From Candidatus Bathyarchaeota archaeon (lineage in GTDB: Archaea; Thermoproteota; Bathyarchaeia; TCS64): a stretch of 15,048 nucleotides of DNA. The notes beneath the pieces were generated by a model. It was not told the DNA's origin, ran no database searches, and was given only the letters and a program-made list of their open reading frames with translations. Shown here one piece after another: positions 1 to 7,158 of the stretch. The DNA lies in assembly GCA_030669135.1 (NCBI GenBank), contig DAOVEE010000023.1, forward strand, positions 1 to 15,048, given 5' to 3'. Position 1 is the stretch's first letter. Every line of letters starts with the position of its first letter. A program made the position numbers and the translations under genes.

Positions 1-47
1 ATACCTCAACCTTTATTGGTAAAGGAAGACATAAGCTCTTGACACCC

Positions 48-54
48 TTTTTTT
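48..54 (+). terminator. Possible oligo-T terminator at left edge
   Basis: A run of seven T lies in an AT-rich leader stretch. Archaeal transcripts commonly end at such tracts, so this could end a plus-strand gene lying left of the window. A weak GGTAAA (18-23)/TTTACC (52-57) inverted match surrounds it. No gene is visible in 1-189 apart from promoter-like sequence, so the assignment is tentative. Confidence 0.25.
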
Positions 55-126
55 ACCATAGATTTTACTGAAACTTTAAAAATAGTATAAATTTGCGTCA
101 TAGCATCTTTCTCGAATCAAAGAACC

Positions 127-157
127 TTTTTATTTATACAAAATCATTAAATATTGT
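127..157 (+). promoter_or_regulatory. TATA-like promoter of the first winged-helix gene
   Basis: Two AT-rich boxes are present: TTTTTATTTATAC at 127-139 and TTAAATATT at 148-156. The second lies about 38 bases before the ATG at 190, which would put the transcript start near 178 and leave a leader of roughly ten bases containing the GGGGG ribosome-binding tract at 181-185. Position and base composition are seen; promoter activity is inferred. Confidence 0.4.
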
Positions 158-189
158 TCATTCAAATCATTGAATACCTAGGGGGTTTC

Positions 190-486
190 ATGAGTTCAAG
201 GAGGTCCCGCTTCGAAATCTACATAGACGTCCTAAAGGAGGTAAAAAGCGGGGTAAATAAGCCGACACAGATAATGTACGGCGCCAACCTATCATGGAAG
301 CCTCTTCAAGGAATATTGAAATCTCTCTTGAACCAAGGTTTGTTAACTGAGATCGAGGGTGATCCCCGGGATAAACGTACGAAGGTGACCTACGAACTCA
401 CACAAAAAGGAGAAAACGTAGTAAGATATTACGTCAAAGCGAAAAGTCTGGTTGAGATACATAGCCCTGAGGATCTAGACGCTTGA
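190..486 (+). CDS. Winged-helix DNA-binding regulator (HTH_45-like)
   Basis: A 98-residue protein with the compact winged-helix layout common in small archaeal regulators. A basic N-terminus (SSRRSRFEIY) leads into a helix. Then come the recognition-helix region (TQIMYGANLSWKPLQGILKS), a wing with basic turn (DPRDKRTKVTYELT), and a C-terminal helix (KGENVVRYY). It probably binds DNA as a dimer and regulates nearby or unlinked genes; the target is unknown. The ATG at 190 is preferred over the in-frame ATG at 154 because it has a GGGGG tract four bases upstream and matches the start of its paralogue at 6615-6899. The two share roughly 45% of residues by eye. Its TGA stop directly abuts the stop codon of the opposing gene at 487. 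It is the only plus-strand gene here. Confidence 0.85.
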   Translation: MSSRRSRFEIYIDVLKEVKSGVNKPTQIMYGANLSWKPLQGILKSLLNQGLLTEIEGDPRDKRTKVTYELTQKGENVVRYYVKAKSLVEIHSPEDLDA

Positions 487-1044
487 CTAGAGCTCTATGT
501 CGCCGCAGACGATGTAGTCCTGATGGATACTGAGTTCATCCGATAGCCACTTTCGTGTGTACTGCGGGTCGATATAGTAGATTATTTTGTGTTTGTTTTC
601 CTCGGGTTTCCAAGCCGCTTCTTTCTTGTAGCTGAGTTCAAGACCAATCGTTAGCCGGTTGTTTAGTAACGATAAATCATCATATACCTTGTCTGAGCTT
701 GTGATTAAGATATTTTTGTCATTCTTCATCTCCAAGGTGAGATCTGGAGCTCTTTCCCGATACGCGTATACCTTCTGTCTGGTTTTCACTGACACTATGA
801 AGACCTGTTCCACCAGATCGAAGCAAACGAGCTCGACGTTATCAAGCCTACGCTTGAATTCCAACCAGTCTTTAAGCACAACCTTGATTGGAGAATCAAA
901 CGAGCCTCCATCCGCGCCGAACTTTTCCTCGTTCTCGGCTAGGACGCTCTCGGCACGCGATATCAAGCAGTCCAGTGACTTCTCGTGGTCCTTGAGCACG
1001 TTTATCAGGAAGTCCATGACTTCTACCTTGTCGAACAGACTCAT
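487..1044 (-). CDS. Hypothetical protein, 185 residues
   Basis: I do not recognise a family. Residues 1-80 are largely helical and charged (VMDFLINVLKDHEKSLDCLI) and could form a helical hairpin. Residues 80-185 look mixed alpha/beta, with a Tyr- and Ile-rich strand-like part (HKIIYYIDPQYTRKW) near the C-terminus. No signal peptide, membrane segment or clear catalytic motif is visible, so it is probably cytoplasmic. The codon pattern reads as genuine coding sequence and a TATA-like box lies upstream. The gene converges on the winged-helix regulator with no intervening base, and its TAG stop is adjacent to that gene's TGA. A plus-strand ORF across the same DNA (659-1090) is low-complexity Ser/Thr-rich and was discarded. 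Confidence 0.7.
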   Translation of the reverse strand: MSLFDKVEVMDFLINVLKDHEKSLDCLISRAESVLAENEEKFGADGGSFDSPIKVVLKDWLEFKRRLDNVELVCFDLVEQVFIVSVKTRQKVYAYRERAPDLTLEMKNDKNILITSSDKVYDDLSLLNNRLTIGLELSYKKEAAWKPEENKHKIIYYIDPQYTRKWLSDELSIHQDYIVCGDIEL

Positions 1045-1081
1045 ACGATCCCAGCTTTTGCTGTTCTATGACCACGTCTTC

Positions 1082-1094
1082 TCTTTTTAAATAA
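1082..1094 (-). promoter_or_regulatory. TATA-like box upstream of the 185-residue gene
   Basis: On the minus strand the sequence TTATTTAAAAAGAG lies about 44 bases before the ATG at 1044. That predicts a leader of roughly 18-20 bases, which contains GGGATC close to the start. The 129-base gap between this gene and truD holds nothing else I can identify. Confidence 0.35.
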
Positions 1095-1173
1095 GGTAGA
1101 GACTGTGAAACCTATGATCGATCAGGGTAAGTGAAACATAAGGCAGCTATAGAATAGGGTTCATAAACAGAAA

Positions 1174-2241
1174 TCAATCATTATGAGAGTCGTTTTTCAT
1201 GAACTCGCGTAGAACAATCGTGGCGAATCCGCCTTTAGGAAGCTCAAATCGTAGCCTGAGCCCGTCGTCAGTTGCCGATACGGTGATGCGTGGTACGAGT
1301 CTACCAGGCCTTCTTGTGCCCTTAGCTCTGAGCTCCCTGAACTGCTCATTCGTTATGCCGGCGTCTATTATGACGGTTTTCTCTAACTCATGGGCCTCAT
1401 GTTTAGCGGTTTTCATCTTGTATCCATAGATGGGCGCCGTGAACGTTATCTCCTTGTTAACGTATCGAGGTTGCTCGGCTTCGAGGTCTTCGACCCAGAA
1501 TATTCCGCCGGTGTCGTACTTCTTGGCTATGTCCCCGAGGAGGAGTGTATCGAAGAGCCCATTTTCAACTCGCTTGACCAGATACCTGTTACATAGATAG
1601 CTCTGGTAGCACGAGACAAGGTACCTTCTGAGCCACCGGTTCCTAATCCTCTTCTTTCCCTGTAGAAGCTGCCAGCCAGCTACCGTGTTTTCCCCTTCTT
1701 CGCCTGTACGCTGGAGGCCATAGTAGTTCGGGACGCCGGTTTGATCGAGGCGCCTTCTGATCGCCTCCGCCCTGTTTACGGCTTTCTCTAAGTCGAGTTC
1801 TAACCCGGTGATCAGGATGTCGAACCCGTTTCCTCTGAGGTGCCCGGATCTTAGTTTATTGTCGTGGTACTTGGCCCAGTTGACCTTTATCCCGACATGC
1901 GCTTCAATGATCTGTGATGCGTCTGATTCGGCGGGTTTCTCTCCCTCGAACAGAATGCTAAAGCTCTGAGTCGAGAGGGAGCGCTTGTCCTTTAGACCCG
2001 CCTTGCCTACGTACTCGGGTTTCACGTCGAAGAGCTTCGCCAGCTGCAGCTGGACGTCCCGGGTGTTCAGGTTCTTCTTGGTTATGTTGACGTAGAGGTG
2101 GTCGCCGTGCCCCGATGGGTTGTAGGAGGGTATCTCCTCGACGACGAAGTGCTCTGGCTGCTGTTTAATCATTCCTCCTATCCCCTCAAGCCCTTCTGAT
2201 ATGTAGGGAAGAGATAGATCGATTTCAGGGGGTTCGGTCAT
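1174..2241 (-). CDS. truD: tRNA pseudouridine(13) synthase TruD
   Basis: TruD/Pus7-family pseudouridine synthase, which isomerises a uridine in tRNA (U13 in bacterial tRNA-Glu; archaeal and eukaryotic relatives can act on other sites). With the start at 2241 it has 355 residues, normal for the family. The catalytic motif GKAGLKDKRSLSTQSFS is intact, with the nucleophilic Asp at residue 85. The second signature NYYGLQRTGEEGENTVAG follows in the middle, and the TRUD insertion domain lies in the C-terminal half (PRYVNKEITFTAPIYGYKMK). The ATG at 2241 is chosen because GGTGA lies about ten bases upstream and the family begins near here. The longer GTG-type start at 2307 would overlap the preceding gene and add an unconserved 22-residue tail. 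No TATA box is seen in the 44-base gap, so it is probably co-transcribed with the upstream PLP-enzyme gene. Confidence 0.95.
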   Translation of the reverse strand: MTEPPEIDLSLPYISEGLEGIGGMIKQQPEHFVVEEIPSYNPSGHGDHLYVNITKKNLNTRDVQLQLAKLFDVKPEYVGKAGLKDKRSLSTQSFSILFEGEKPAESDASQIIEAHVGIKVNWAKYHDNKLRSGHLRGNGFDILITGLELDLEKAVNRAEAIRRRLDQTGVPNYYGLQRTGEEGENTVAGWQLLQGKKRIRNRWLRRYLVSCYQSYLCNRYLVKRVENGLFDTLLLGDIAKKYDTGGIFWVEDLEAEQPRYVNKEITFTAPIYGYKMKTAKHEAHELEKTVIIDAGITNEQFRELRAKGTRRPGRLVPRITVSATDDGLRLRFELPKGGFATIVLREFMKNDSHND

Positions 2242-2285
2242 CTTCTTTACTTCACCATGAAAAAGGTGTTGAGAGGGAAAAAGGG

Positions 2286-3338
2286 TTACTCTTGTTGAGG
2301 GCTCCACTTGGGAACGGTCCAGGGCAGGGGCTTCTTCTCGATGTGAGCCTTCAACGGCTCCTTGTATGGGAAAAGCGCGACGGCTCCACCCGTATGGAGG
2401 AACAGCACGTTGTCTTTATCCGTGAACTCGCCTTTCTTCGCGAGGTCTATGAGACAAGCCATGGCCGTGGCTGTGTAGACCGGGTCGATGCAGATGCCCT
2501 CTGTCTCTGCTAGCAGCTTCACCGCCTCAGCCTTCTCTTCCGAGATATAGCCGTAACCGCCGCCGACGTACTCGTTGTATGCGATGAGGTCGTCGTCCTC
2601 AACCGTGAAGTCTAGCTCTAACTTCTCTTTGGTCTCCTGTATGATCTCCTTCACCCTCTCTATCTGCGCCTCCTTCTCTGTGTAACCCACGCAGGCGCCG
2701 ATTACTTTGATGCCCGTGTTGAACGCCTTGGACCCGGCCACCAGCCCGGCTTGTGTGCCTCCGCTCCCCGTAGCGTGTACAAGGTAGTCGAACTGTAAAC
2801 CCATCTCGGCCGTCTGGTACTTGAGCTCCAGCATCGCATTAAGATAACCCGCGGCGCCGAGGGCGACGGACCCTCCAACCGGGATGTAATACGGTCTGTG
2901 TCCCTCGTCTTTGAGCTTCTTCATGGTAGCCTCTATAGTAGACATGAAGTCGTCTGGTTTGACGACGGTTATCTCGGCCCCCATCAGGTGGTGCAGCAGA
3001 TGGTTTCCGTCCCAGTCATCGCCGTCGTAGCCAGGGCGTGGACCAAACTTTATCAGCTTGATCTTGAGCCCGAGCTTCTTCGCGGCGGCAGCGGTCTGGG
3101 TGCACCAGTTGCTGTGGAACCCGGCGCCGGTGACTATGTAGTCAGCATTGTTCTCTACTGCGTCGGCCATCAGGTACTCGAGCTTCCTGGCCTTGTTACC
3201 CCCGAAAGCCAAACCGGTGAGGTCGTCCCTCTTCACCCATATCTTGGGCCCGCCCAGCTTCTCCGTGAGGTTTGGGAGAAACTGTATGGGGGTGGGTAGG
3301 GATGCTAGGCGCACTCTAGGCAACGAGTTGAACTTCAT
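2286..3338 (-). CDS. PLP enzyme, D-cysteine desulfhydrase/ACC deaminase family
   Basis: A 350-residue fold-type II PLP enzyme. The Schiff-base lysine sits in GGNKARKLEY (about residue 49 from this start), the phosphate-binding loop is GSGGTQAGL, and IDPVYTATAMACL and HTGGAVALFPY match the conserved C-terminal signatures. Family members deaminate 1-aminocyclopropane-1-carboxylate, desulfhydrate D-cysteine, or remove sulfite from L-cysteate. The exact substrate cannot be read from sequence: the usual SN(H/Q)xRQ substrate-loop motif reads SNWCTQ here. The start is ATG 3338. An in-frame TTG four codons upstream (3350) gives no family similarity. A TATA-like box about 34 bases before the ATG suggests a very short leader. 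truD follows after 44 bases, probably in the same transcript. Confidence 0.88.
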   Translation of the reverse strand: MKFNSLPRVRLASLPTPIQFLPNLTEKLGGPKIWVKRDDLTGLAFGGNKARKLEYLMADAVENNADYIVTGAGFHSNWCTQTAAAAKKLGLKIKLIKFGPRPGYDGDDWDGNHLLHHLMGAEITVVKPDDFMSTIEATMKKLKDEGHRPYYIPVGGSVALGAAGYLNAMLELKYQTAEMGLQFDYLVHATGSGGTQAGLVAGSKAFNTGIKVIGACVGYTEKEAQIERVKEIIQETKEKLELDFTVEDDDLIAYNEYVGGGYGYISEEKAEAVKLLAETEGICIDPVYTATAMACLIDLAKKGEFTDKDNVLFLHTGGAVALFPYKEPLKAHIEKKPLPWTVPKWSPQQE

Positions 3339-3366
3339 ATGGATCGCCAAGATACTGAGACGACCA

Positions 3367-3380
3367 TTTTTAATACTTTG
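3367..3380 (-). promoter_or_regulatory. TATA-like promoter of the PLP-enzyme gene
   Basis: Minus-strand CAAAGTATTAAAAA lies 29-42 bases before the ATG at 3338, with a purine-rich patch on its upstream side as in an archaeal BRE. The predicted transcript start is only a few bases before the ATG, so translation would be leaderless or nearly so. Confidence 0.45.
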
Positions 3381-3433
3381 GTTGAGCCGATTGATTCACA
3401 GCAATTCAGGGTGGACAACCTGGAGCCTGCGGT

Positions 3434-4858
3434 TTAACCGCCTAGATACTCCTGCTCCTTGTCGTCAAGGTCCAGCCATGCATCTATTCTTTCTGCGTTC
3501 TCTTGATCCGCGTTGTAGATTATCCTGAGGAGGGGAAGGGTCTCCGTGACCGCCTCCTGTGTCGAGGTGTGGGTCTTCACGGCCAGCTTGGCGGCTACCG
3601 CCTTCATCTTTCGTCTGCTGTGGTACGTCGTTATGTACCTCCACTTTGTCTGGGGCTCACGGAAGTATGGGAGCACCCAAAAGTTCTGGCCGTATGTCCA
3701 TGACGCCCCCATGCCTCTTAGCTCGCTGTTCAGTGCGCCCCACTTGTCTCTTCCCAGCCACCGGATGGGCTTGATCATTATGCCGTCCTTCGTCTCCGCG
3801 GTCTGGAAGCTGCTGAGAGGCATCCCTATCCTCTGTATGGCGGCGTAGGTCTGCTTCATCAGCCCGAGTCCCTGGGATTTCCTTCTACTGAACGCGACCC
3901 CGCCTGTCATGAGGTTGAACATGTACTTCAGGAGCCTGTAGTTGCTAGACCTAGCTCGGCGCTGGTAGACGTCTGCCTTAGCCAAGGTCTCCAGCGCCTG
4001 GAGTCTCTCACCCGGTTCGTCTATGATGAGGGGCAGGTTCTCGTATATCCAGTCGAAGAGATCCTCGTAGGGGATCATGCTCTGGCTGATGGTCTGCCGC
4101 GCCTCCCAGAGGCTCCTAGCCGAGAATATCCTGTTGATTATGTTTGGCGTGTAGTCCTGGCGGTCCCTCTCCCCCATCCACTCGATGTCACCTGGATTCA
4201 CCTCGGTTTTTCCCCTGGCAACAGTCTCGAGGTCGTTAATAGCCGATCTGAGGTCGCCTTGAGATCTAGACGCCAAGGTGTCGAGCGCTTCAGGGTGCAC
4301 TTCTACGCCGTTCTCTCTGGCTATCCTCTCCAGGCTCTTGTACACCTCATTGAAGGGTACTGGCTGGAACTCTATGAGCGTCGCCTTGCTTCTCAGGGGG
4401 CGGAACTTACTCTCCATGTTCTCCTCGACTGTGGTTGCGACGAGTACGATGGGGATCCTCGTTGTTTTTATTACGTTGGATATCGCCGTGACGCCTCCCC
4501 GGTCCTTTTGGCCGCTCACTCCCTCCATCTCGTCCAGCAGTATCATTCGGGGTCTTCCGAAGACGGTGACGGTCTGGCCCGCCGCCTTTCCTAAAACCGC
4601 CTCTATCCGGTTCTTCGTCCTGCTGTCGCTGGCGTTTATCTCCAGCAGGTCGAAGCCCGTCTCCATCGCCAGCGCCTGAATGGCCGCGGTCTTCCCTGTC
4701 CCTGGAGGACCATAAACGAAGGCGGCCCTCTTCTTAGGGGGCTTCTTTTTCCAGCTCTTGATCCATTTCTCGAGCTTACCGACTGCCTCACTGTTTCCTA
4801 CTATCTCCTCCTTGGACTTTGGTCTGTACCGGTGTGTCCAGGGCTGAGTATGGGTCAC
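3434..4858 (-). CDS. rfcL: Replication factor C large subunit
   Basis: Clamp-loader large subunit, a AAA+ ATPase that with RFC-S opens and loads PCNA at primer-template junctions. From the GTG start it has 474 residues. It begins PWTHRYRPKSKEEIVGN, typical of RFC boxes near the N-terminus. Walker A GPPGTGKT is at residues 50-57, Walker B ILLDEMEG at about 106-113, and sensor 2 region SQGDLRSAINDLE follows. The start is GTG 4858, which overlaps the RFC-S stop as GTGA; the 41 codons upstream are Arg/Ser-rich readthrough of the RFC-S region in another frame and are not conserved. The C-terminus ends DLDDKEQEYLGG without the QxxLxxFF-like PIP box often found at the tail of archaeal RFC-L. It is translationally coupled to RFC-S. 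Confidence 0.95.
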   Translation of the reverse strand: MTHTQPWTHRYRPKSKEEIVGNSEAVGKLEKWIKSWKKKPPKKRAAFVYGPPGTGKTAAIQALAMETGFDLLEINASDSRTKNRIEAVLGKAAGQTVTVFGRPRMILLDEMEGVSGQKDRGGVTAISNVIKTTRIPIVLVATTVEENMESKFRPLRSKATLIEFQPVPFNEVYKSLERIARENGVEVHPEALDTLASRSQGDLRSAINDLETVARGKTEVNPGDIEWMGERDRQDYTPNIINRIFSARSLWEARQTISQSMIPYEDLFDWIYENLPLIIDEPGERLQALETLAKADVYQRRARSSNYRLLKYMFNLMTGGVAFSRRKSQGLGLMKQTYAAIQRIGMPLSSFQTAETKDGIMIKPIRWLGRDKWGALNSELRGMGASWTYGQNFWVLPYFREPQTKWRYITTYHSRRKMKAVAAKLAVKTHTSTQEAVTETLPLLRIIYNADQENAERIDAWLDLDDKEQEYLGG

Positions 4859-5823
4859 TTCATCTCTTCTCCGGCTAAGGCTAGGTGCGCGAGGAGCGTG
4901 CTGAGCTGGATCTCTGGCCTCGCACCCTGCGTCAACCTGTAGTCTACTTCCCCTACTTTGTCGCTGAGCTTTACCTTCCACTGCTCGGACAAAACCGTGT
5001 TCCTCATCAGCTCGCGGTACACCATTTTGATTATGTCATCTGGGGCGAGTCCCTGATCGATCAATAGCTCACGCAGTATCTCCCTCGCCTCGAGGAAGTT
5101 GCCTTCCAGAGACTGCTGGATCATGGCTCTTACCCTCTCTGGGCTGACTTTTCCGAGCACCTCGTATATGGATACGTCGTCTATGACGGCCTTTGTAGCC
5201 GCTGCGGCTTGGAGCAGGTTCGTCGCCTTCCTGAGGTCTCCTCTGGAAGCCTGGTATATGGCGTCCAAACCCTCCTCGATGATTTCCACCTGCTCATTCT
5301 CCACGATGTTCATGACGTAGGTCTTCATGTCTTTCTCGTCGAGGGGGCTGAACCTGAAGATGCTACACCTGCTCTGGATGGGATCGATGATGTTCTCGCT
5401 GTAGTTACCTATTAAGCAGAACCTGCAGGTCCTGGTGTATATCTCCATGGTGCGCCTCAGTGCGTGCTGCGCGGCCGACGTTAGGCTGTCAGCCTCGTCC
5501 ATGATGAGTATCTTGAAGGACACGGGGGAGGCGATGGCTGCTGTCCGGGCGAAGTTCTTCACCTTCTCCCGTATGACGTCGATGCCTCGCTCGTCGCTGG
5601 CGTTGAGCTCGAGTGTGAAGCTACGGTACCCCGGGCCGTACAGGTCTCGGGCAAGCGCGAGGATGCTCGTGGTCTTCCCTACGCCGGCGGGCCCCACGAA
5701 CAACAGGTGCGGCAGGTTCTTCTCCTGTACGAACATCTTGAGCCTTGAGACGATCTCTGTCTGGTTTGTCATGTCGTCTAGTGTCTGTGGCCTGTATTTC
5801 TCGGCCCACATGCCTCCGCTCAT
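4855..5823 (-). CDS. rfcS: Replication factor C small subunit
   Basis: Clamp-loader small subunit; several copies join one RFC-L to load PCNA. From ATG 5823 it has 322 residues, normal for the family. It begins WAEKYRPQTLDDM, the RFC N-terminal signature. Walker A is GPAGVGKTT (residues 44-52), Walker B ILIMDEADSL (about 106-115), the SRC arginine-finger motif is at 151-153 (IQSRCSIF), and sensor 2 is SRGDLRKATNLLQ. Walker A reads PAGV where most relatives read PPGT; this keeps the essential Gly, Lys and Thr. An in-frame GTG three codons earlier (5832) is the alternative start and would fit a leaderless transcript; ATG has GTGAG a few bases upstream. It is first in the operon and overlaps rfcL by one stop/start tetranucleotide. 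Confidence 0.96.
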   Translation of the reverse strand: MSGGMWAEKYRPQTLDDMTNQTEIVSRLKMFVQEKNLPHLLFVGPAGVGKTTSILALARDLYGPGYRSFTLELNASDERGIDVIREKVKNFARTAAIASPVSFKILIMDEADSLTSAAQHALRRTMEIYTRTCRFCLIGNYSENIIDPIQSRCSIFRFSPLDEKDMKTYVMNIVENEQVEIIEEGLDAIYQASRGDLRKATNLLQAAAATKAVIDDVSIYEVLGKVSPERVRAMIQQSLEGNFLEAREILRELLIDQGLAPDDIIKMVYRELMRNTVLSEQWKVKLSDKVGEVDYRLTQGARPEIQLSTLLAHLALAGEEMK

Positions 5824-5855
5824 GGTGCTCACGTTAACCTACTAACGTTGAGCCC

Positions 5856-5866
5856 GGTTTTTATGT
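5856..5866 (-). promoter_or_regulatory. TATA-like promoter of the RFC operon
   Basis: Minus-strand ACATAAAAACC lies about 26-30 bases before the GTG at 5832, and about 38 before the ATG at 5823. The predicted transcript start is near 5835, so the message has a very short leader. The 90-base gap from 5824 to 5913 holds nothing else recognisable. Confidence 0.45.
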
Positions 5867-5913
5867 GCTTCTGAACGCGTCTTGTAGGGACACATGACTG
5901 AAAATGGTCTCTT

Positions 5914-6294
5914 CTAACGGCTGCTGTTGACGATGAGGTCTATTGTCTTCAGTAGTTCATTCAACTCGCTCTTCCCGAGTTGTTGGCTGGGCTGGCTGTT
6001 GTAGTCATGTAAGATCTCTCTCAGTTGCATTATCTTGTCCAGTGAACGGACAGACTCGGTTAATCTGTACCCGAGTATGAGAGACATTTCGCCTGACGAC
6101 TCCAGAAAGAGCCTGACCTCATCTGGTATTAAGCCATATCTCTGCGAGTCAAGGTAGTAGCAGTCTAGATGATTTACGAGCTCGTCTATGCACTCTATTT
6201 TTTCTCTGGTGCTGATATTCGTGGAGTTGAACTTGTTTAGGTATGGTACAATGACCGTGTTCCAGAGTTCGTTGTCACCGTAATTGTCCCTCAT
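5914..6294 (-). CDS. Hypothetical protein, 126 residues, start uncertain
   Basis: No recognised family. The protein looks wholly helical and soluble: an N-terminal segment (ELWNTVIVPYLNKFNS), a middle helix pair (KIECIDELVNHLDCYYLDSQ), and a C-terminal amphipathic part (LRELLHDY-like, then ELNELLKTIDLIVNSS). There is no membrane segment or signal peptide. The first ATG is at 6294, but the frame stays open upstream to a TAG at 6400-6402, and the upstream codons read like protein (SSNIDTFSRISTIEQNVWQK). No ATG, GTG or TTG exists in that extension, although a GTA at 6369 sits behind an AGGGGG tract at the spacing expected of a start. It follows the second winged-helix gene on the same strand, 320 bases downstream. 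Confidence 0.6.
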   Translation of the reverse strand: MRDNYGDNELWNTVIVPYLNKFNSTNISTREKIECIDELVNHLDCYYLDSQRYGLIPDEVRLFLESSGEMSLILGYRLTESVRSLDKIMQLREILHDYNSQPSQQLGKSELNELLKTIDLIVNSSR

Positions 6295-6386
6295 GTGTTC
6301 ATAGATCTTCTGCCAGACGTTTTGTTCAATTGTCGATATTCGGCTAAATGTGTCGATATTACTCGATACCCAGCCCCCTAGATTTA

Positions 6387-6415
6387 CTGTTATATTTAAC
6401 TATTATTTATTCCCT
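6387..6415 (-). promoter_or_regulatory. AT-rich promoter region for the 126-residue gene
   Basis: Minus-strand GGAATAAATAATAG and GTTAAATATAAC are two TATA-like boxes in the most AT-rich part of the 320-base gap between 6294 and 6615. Either would start a transcript between about 6368 and 6381. The rest of the gap (6416-6614) shows no convincing gene; the plus-strand ORF at 6454-6660 has no family features. Confidence 0.35.
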
Positions 6416-6614
6416 TCCATTAAACACTGATTTATGTTAACTAGAATTTTCTGTTGTTTCATATAACCATTTTATTTTCTTCGTTCAAGACATTCAGAAT
6501 ATATTTGGTTACTGGTTTCATTGTGTTGACAAATGTTCTTCGAGGCACTTTGAGGCTTTGGTTTTTAGAAGGTGCGGTTGCCTGTATTCGGCTTCGGATC
6601 CAGCGTGAATATTC

Positions 6615-6899
6615 TTACTTGCTTGGCTCGATCTCTATCAGATCGCTGACCATGTTGTAGTACTGGAGGACGTTCTCGCCTTTGGCGGTGATTTCGTACC
6701 TCTTCTTCGCGCGTTTGCTGCTCCTGCTAACGATGGTCTCATCGACGAGTCCCTGGGAGACTAGTGATTCCAGGAGCTCTTTGAGGCTCTTCCAGGAGAG
6801 GTTGGCGCTGTACATGATGCGTGTGGGCTTCTTCTCGCCCCGCTTAATCTGTCCTAGGACTTCTACTGACAGCTGGAACTTGGATCTTCTAGCGCTCAA
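6615..6899 (-). CDS. Winged-helix DNA-binding regulator, TTG start
   Basis: A 94-residue winged-helix protein, a paralogue of the gene at 190-486. Matching blocks include RSKFQLSVEVL, PTRIMYSANLSWKSLKELLESL, SQGLVDE, KKRYEITAKGENVLQYY and LIEIEPS. It presumably binds DNA and regulates transcription; its target is not known. The start is TTG at 6899, chosen because the paralogue begins at the same alignment position (SSRRSRF against SARRSKF), no upstream ATG or GTG exists before a stop at 6929, and the next ATG would remove the first helix. A TATA-like box 22-33 bases upstream makes the message probably leaderless, initiating directly at TTG. The stop is TAA. The 126-residue unknown gene follows on the same strand. 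Confidence 0.85.
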   Translation of the reverse strand: MSARRSKFQLSVEVLGQIKRGEKKPTRIMYSANLSWKSLKELLESLVSQGLVDETIVSRSSKRAKKRYEITAKGENVLQYYNMVSDLIEIEPSK

Positions 6900-6920
6900 T
6901 GTTGAGCTAACCTTGTCTGT

Positions 6921-6932
6921 ACTATATTAATG
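6921..6932 (-). promoter_or_regulatory. TATA-like promoter of the second winged-helix gene
   Basis: Minus-strand CATTAATATAGT lies 22-33 bases before the TTG at 6899, which predicts a transcript start at or within a few bases of the start codon. The rest of the gap to the peptidase gene (6933-7158) holds no recognisable gene. It contains an imperfect direct repeat with core TGGGGGTTAG at 7113-7122 and 7153-7162. Confidence 0.45.
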
Positions 6933-7158
6933 GATTATCCAGTGTAGTTAGGTAGGATTGATCATTAGCGTGTGTACAGTTTTGGTTACTATATCATTGA
7001 TAGGACGTATGGGTATAGAACAGTGATACCTTTCCGATTCGCTGGAATGTGGCGGTTTTTTGAAACATTATATGCGTGGCCTCTGGTTGGAGTGAACATT
7101 GTCGTCACCGCATGGGGGTTAGTGAGGGTTTCAGATGTCGATGGCTCTTTGTTGGGGG

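Noticed and set aside
4859..4981. 41-codon N-terminal extension of RFC-L
   Set aside because: Arg/Ser-rich sequence produced by reading the RFC-S C-terminal region in another frame. The conserved RFC-L N-terminus begins just after GTG 4858.
6454..6660. 68-codon plus-strand ORF with a hydrophobic N-terminus
   Set aside because: It overlaps the end of the winged-helix gene antisense. The hydrophobicity follows from AT-rich sequence, and there is no conserved motif.
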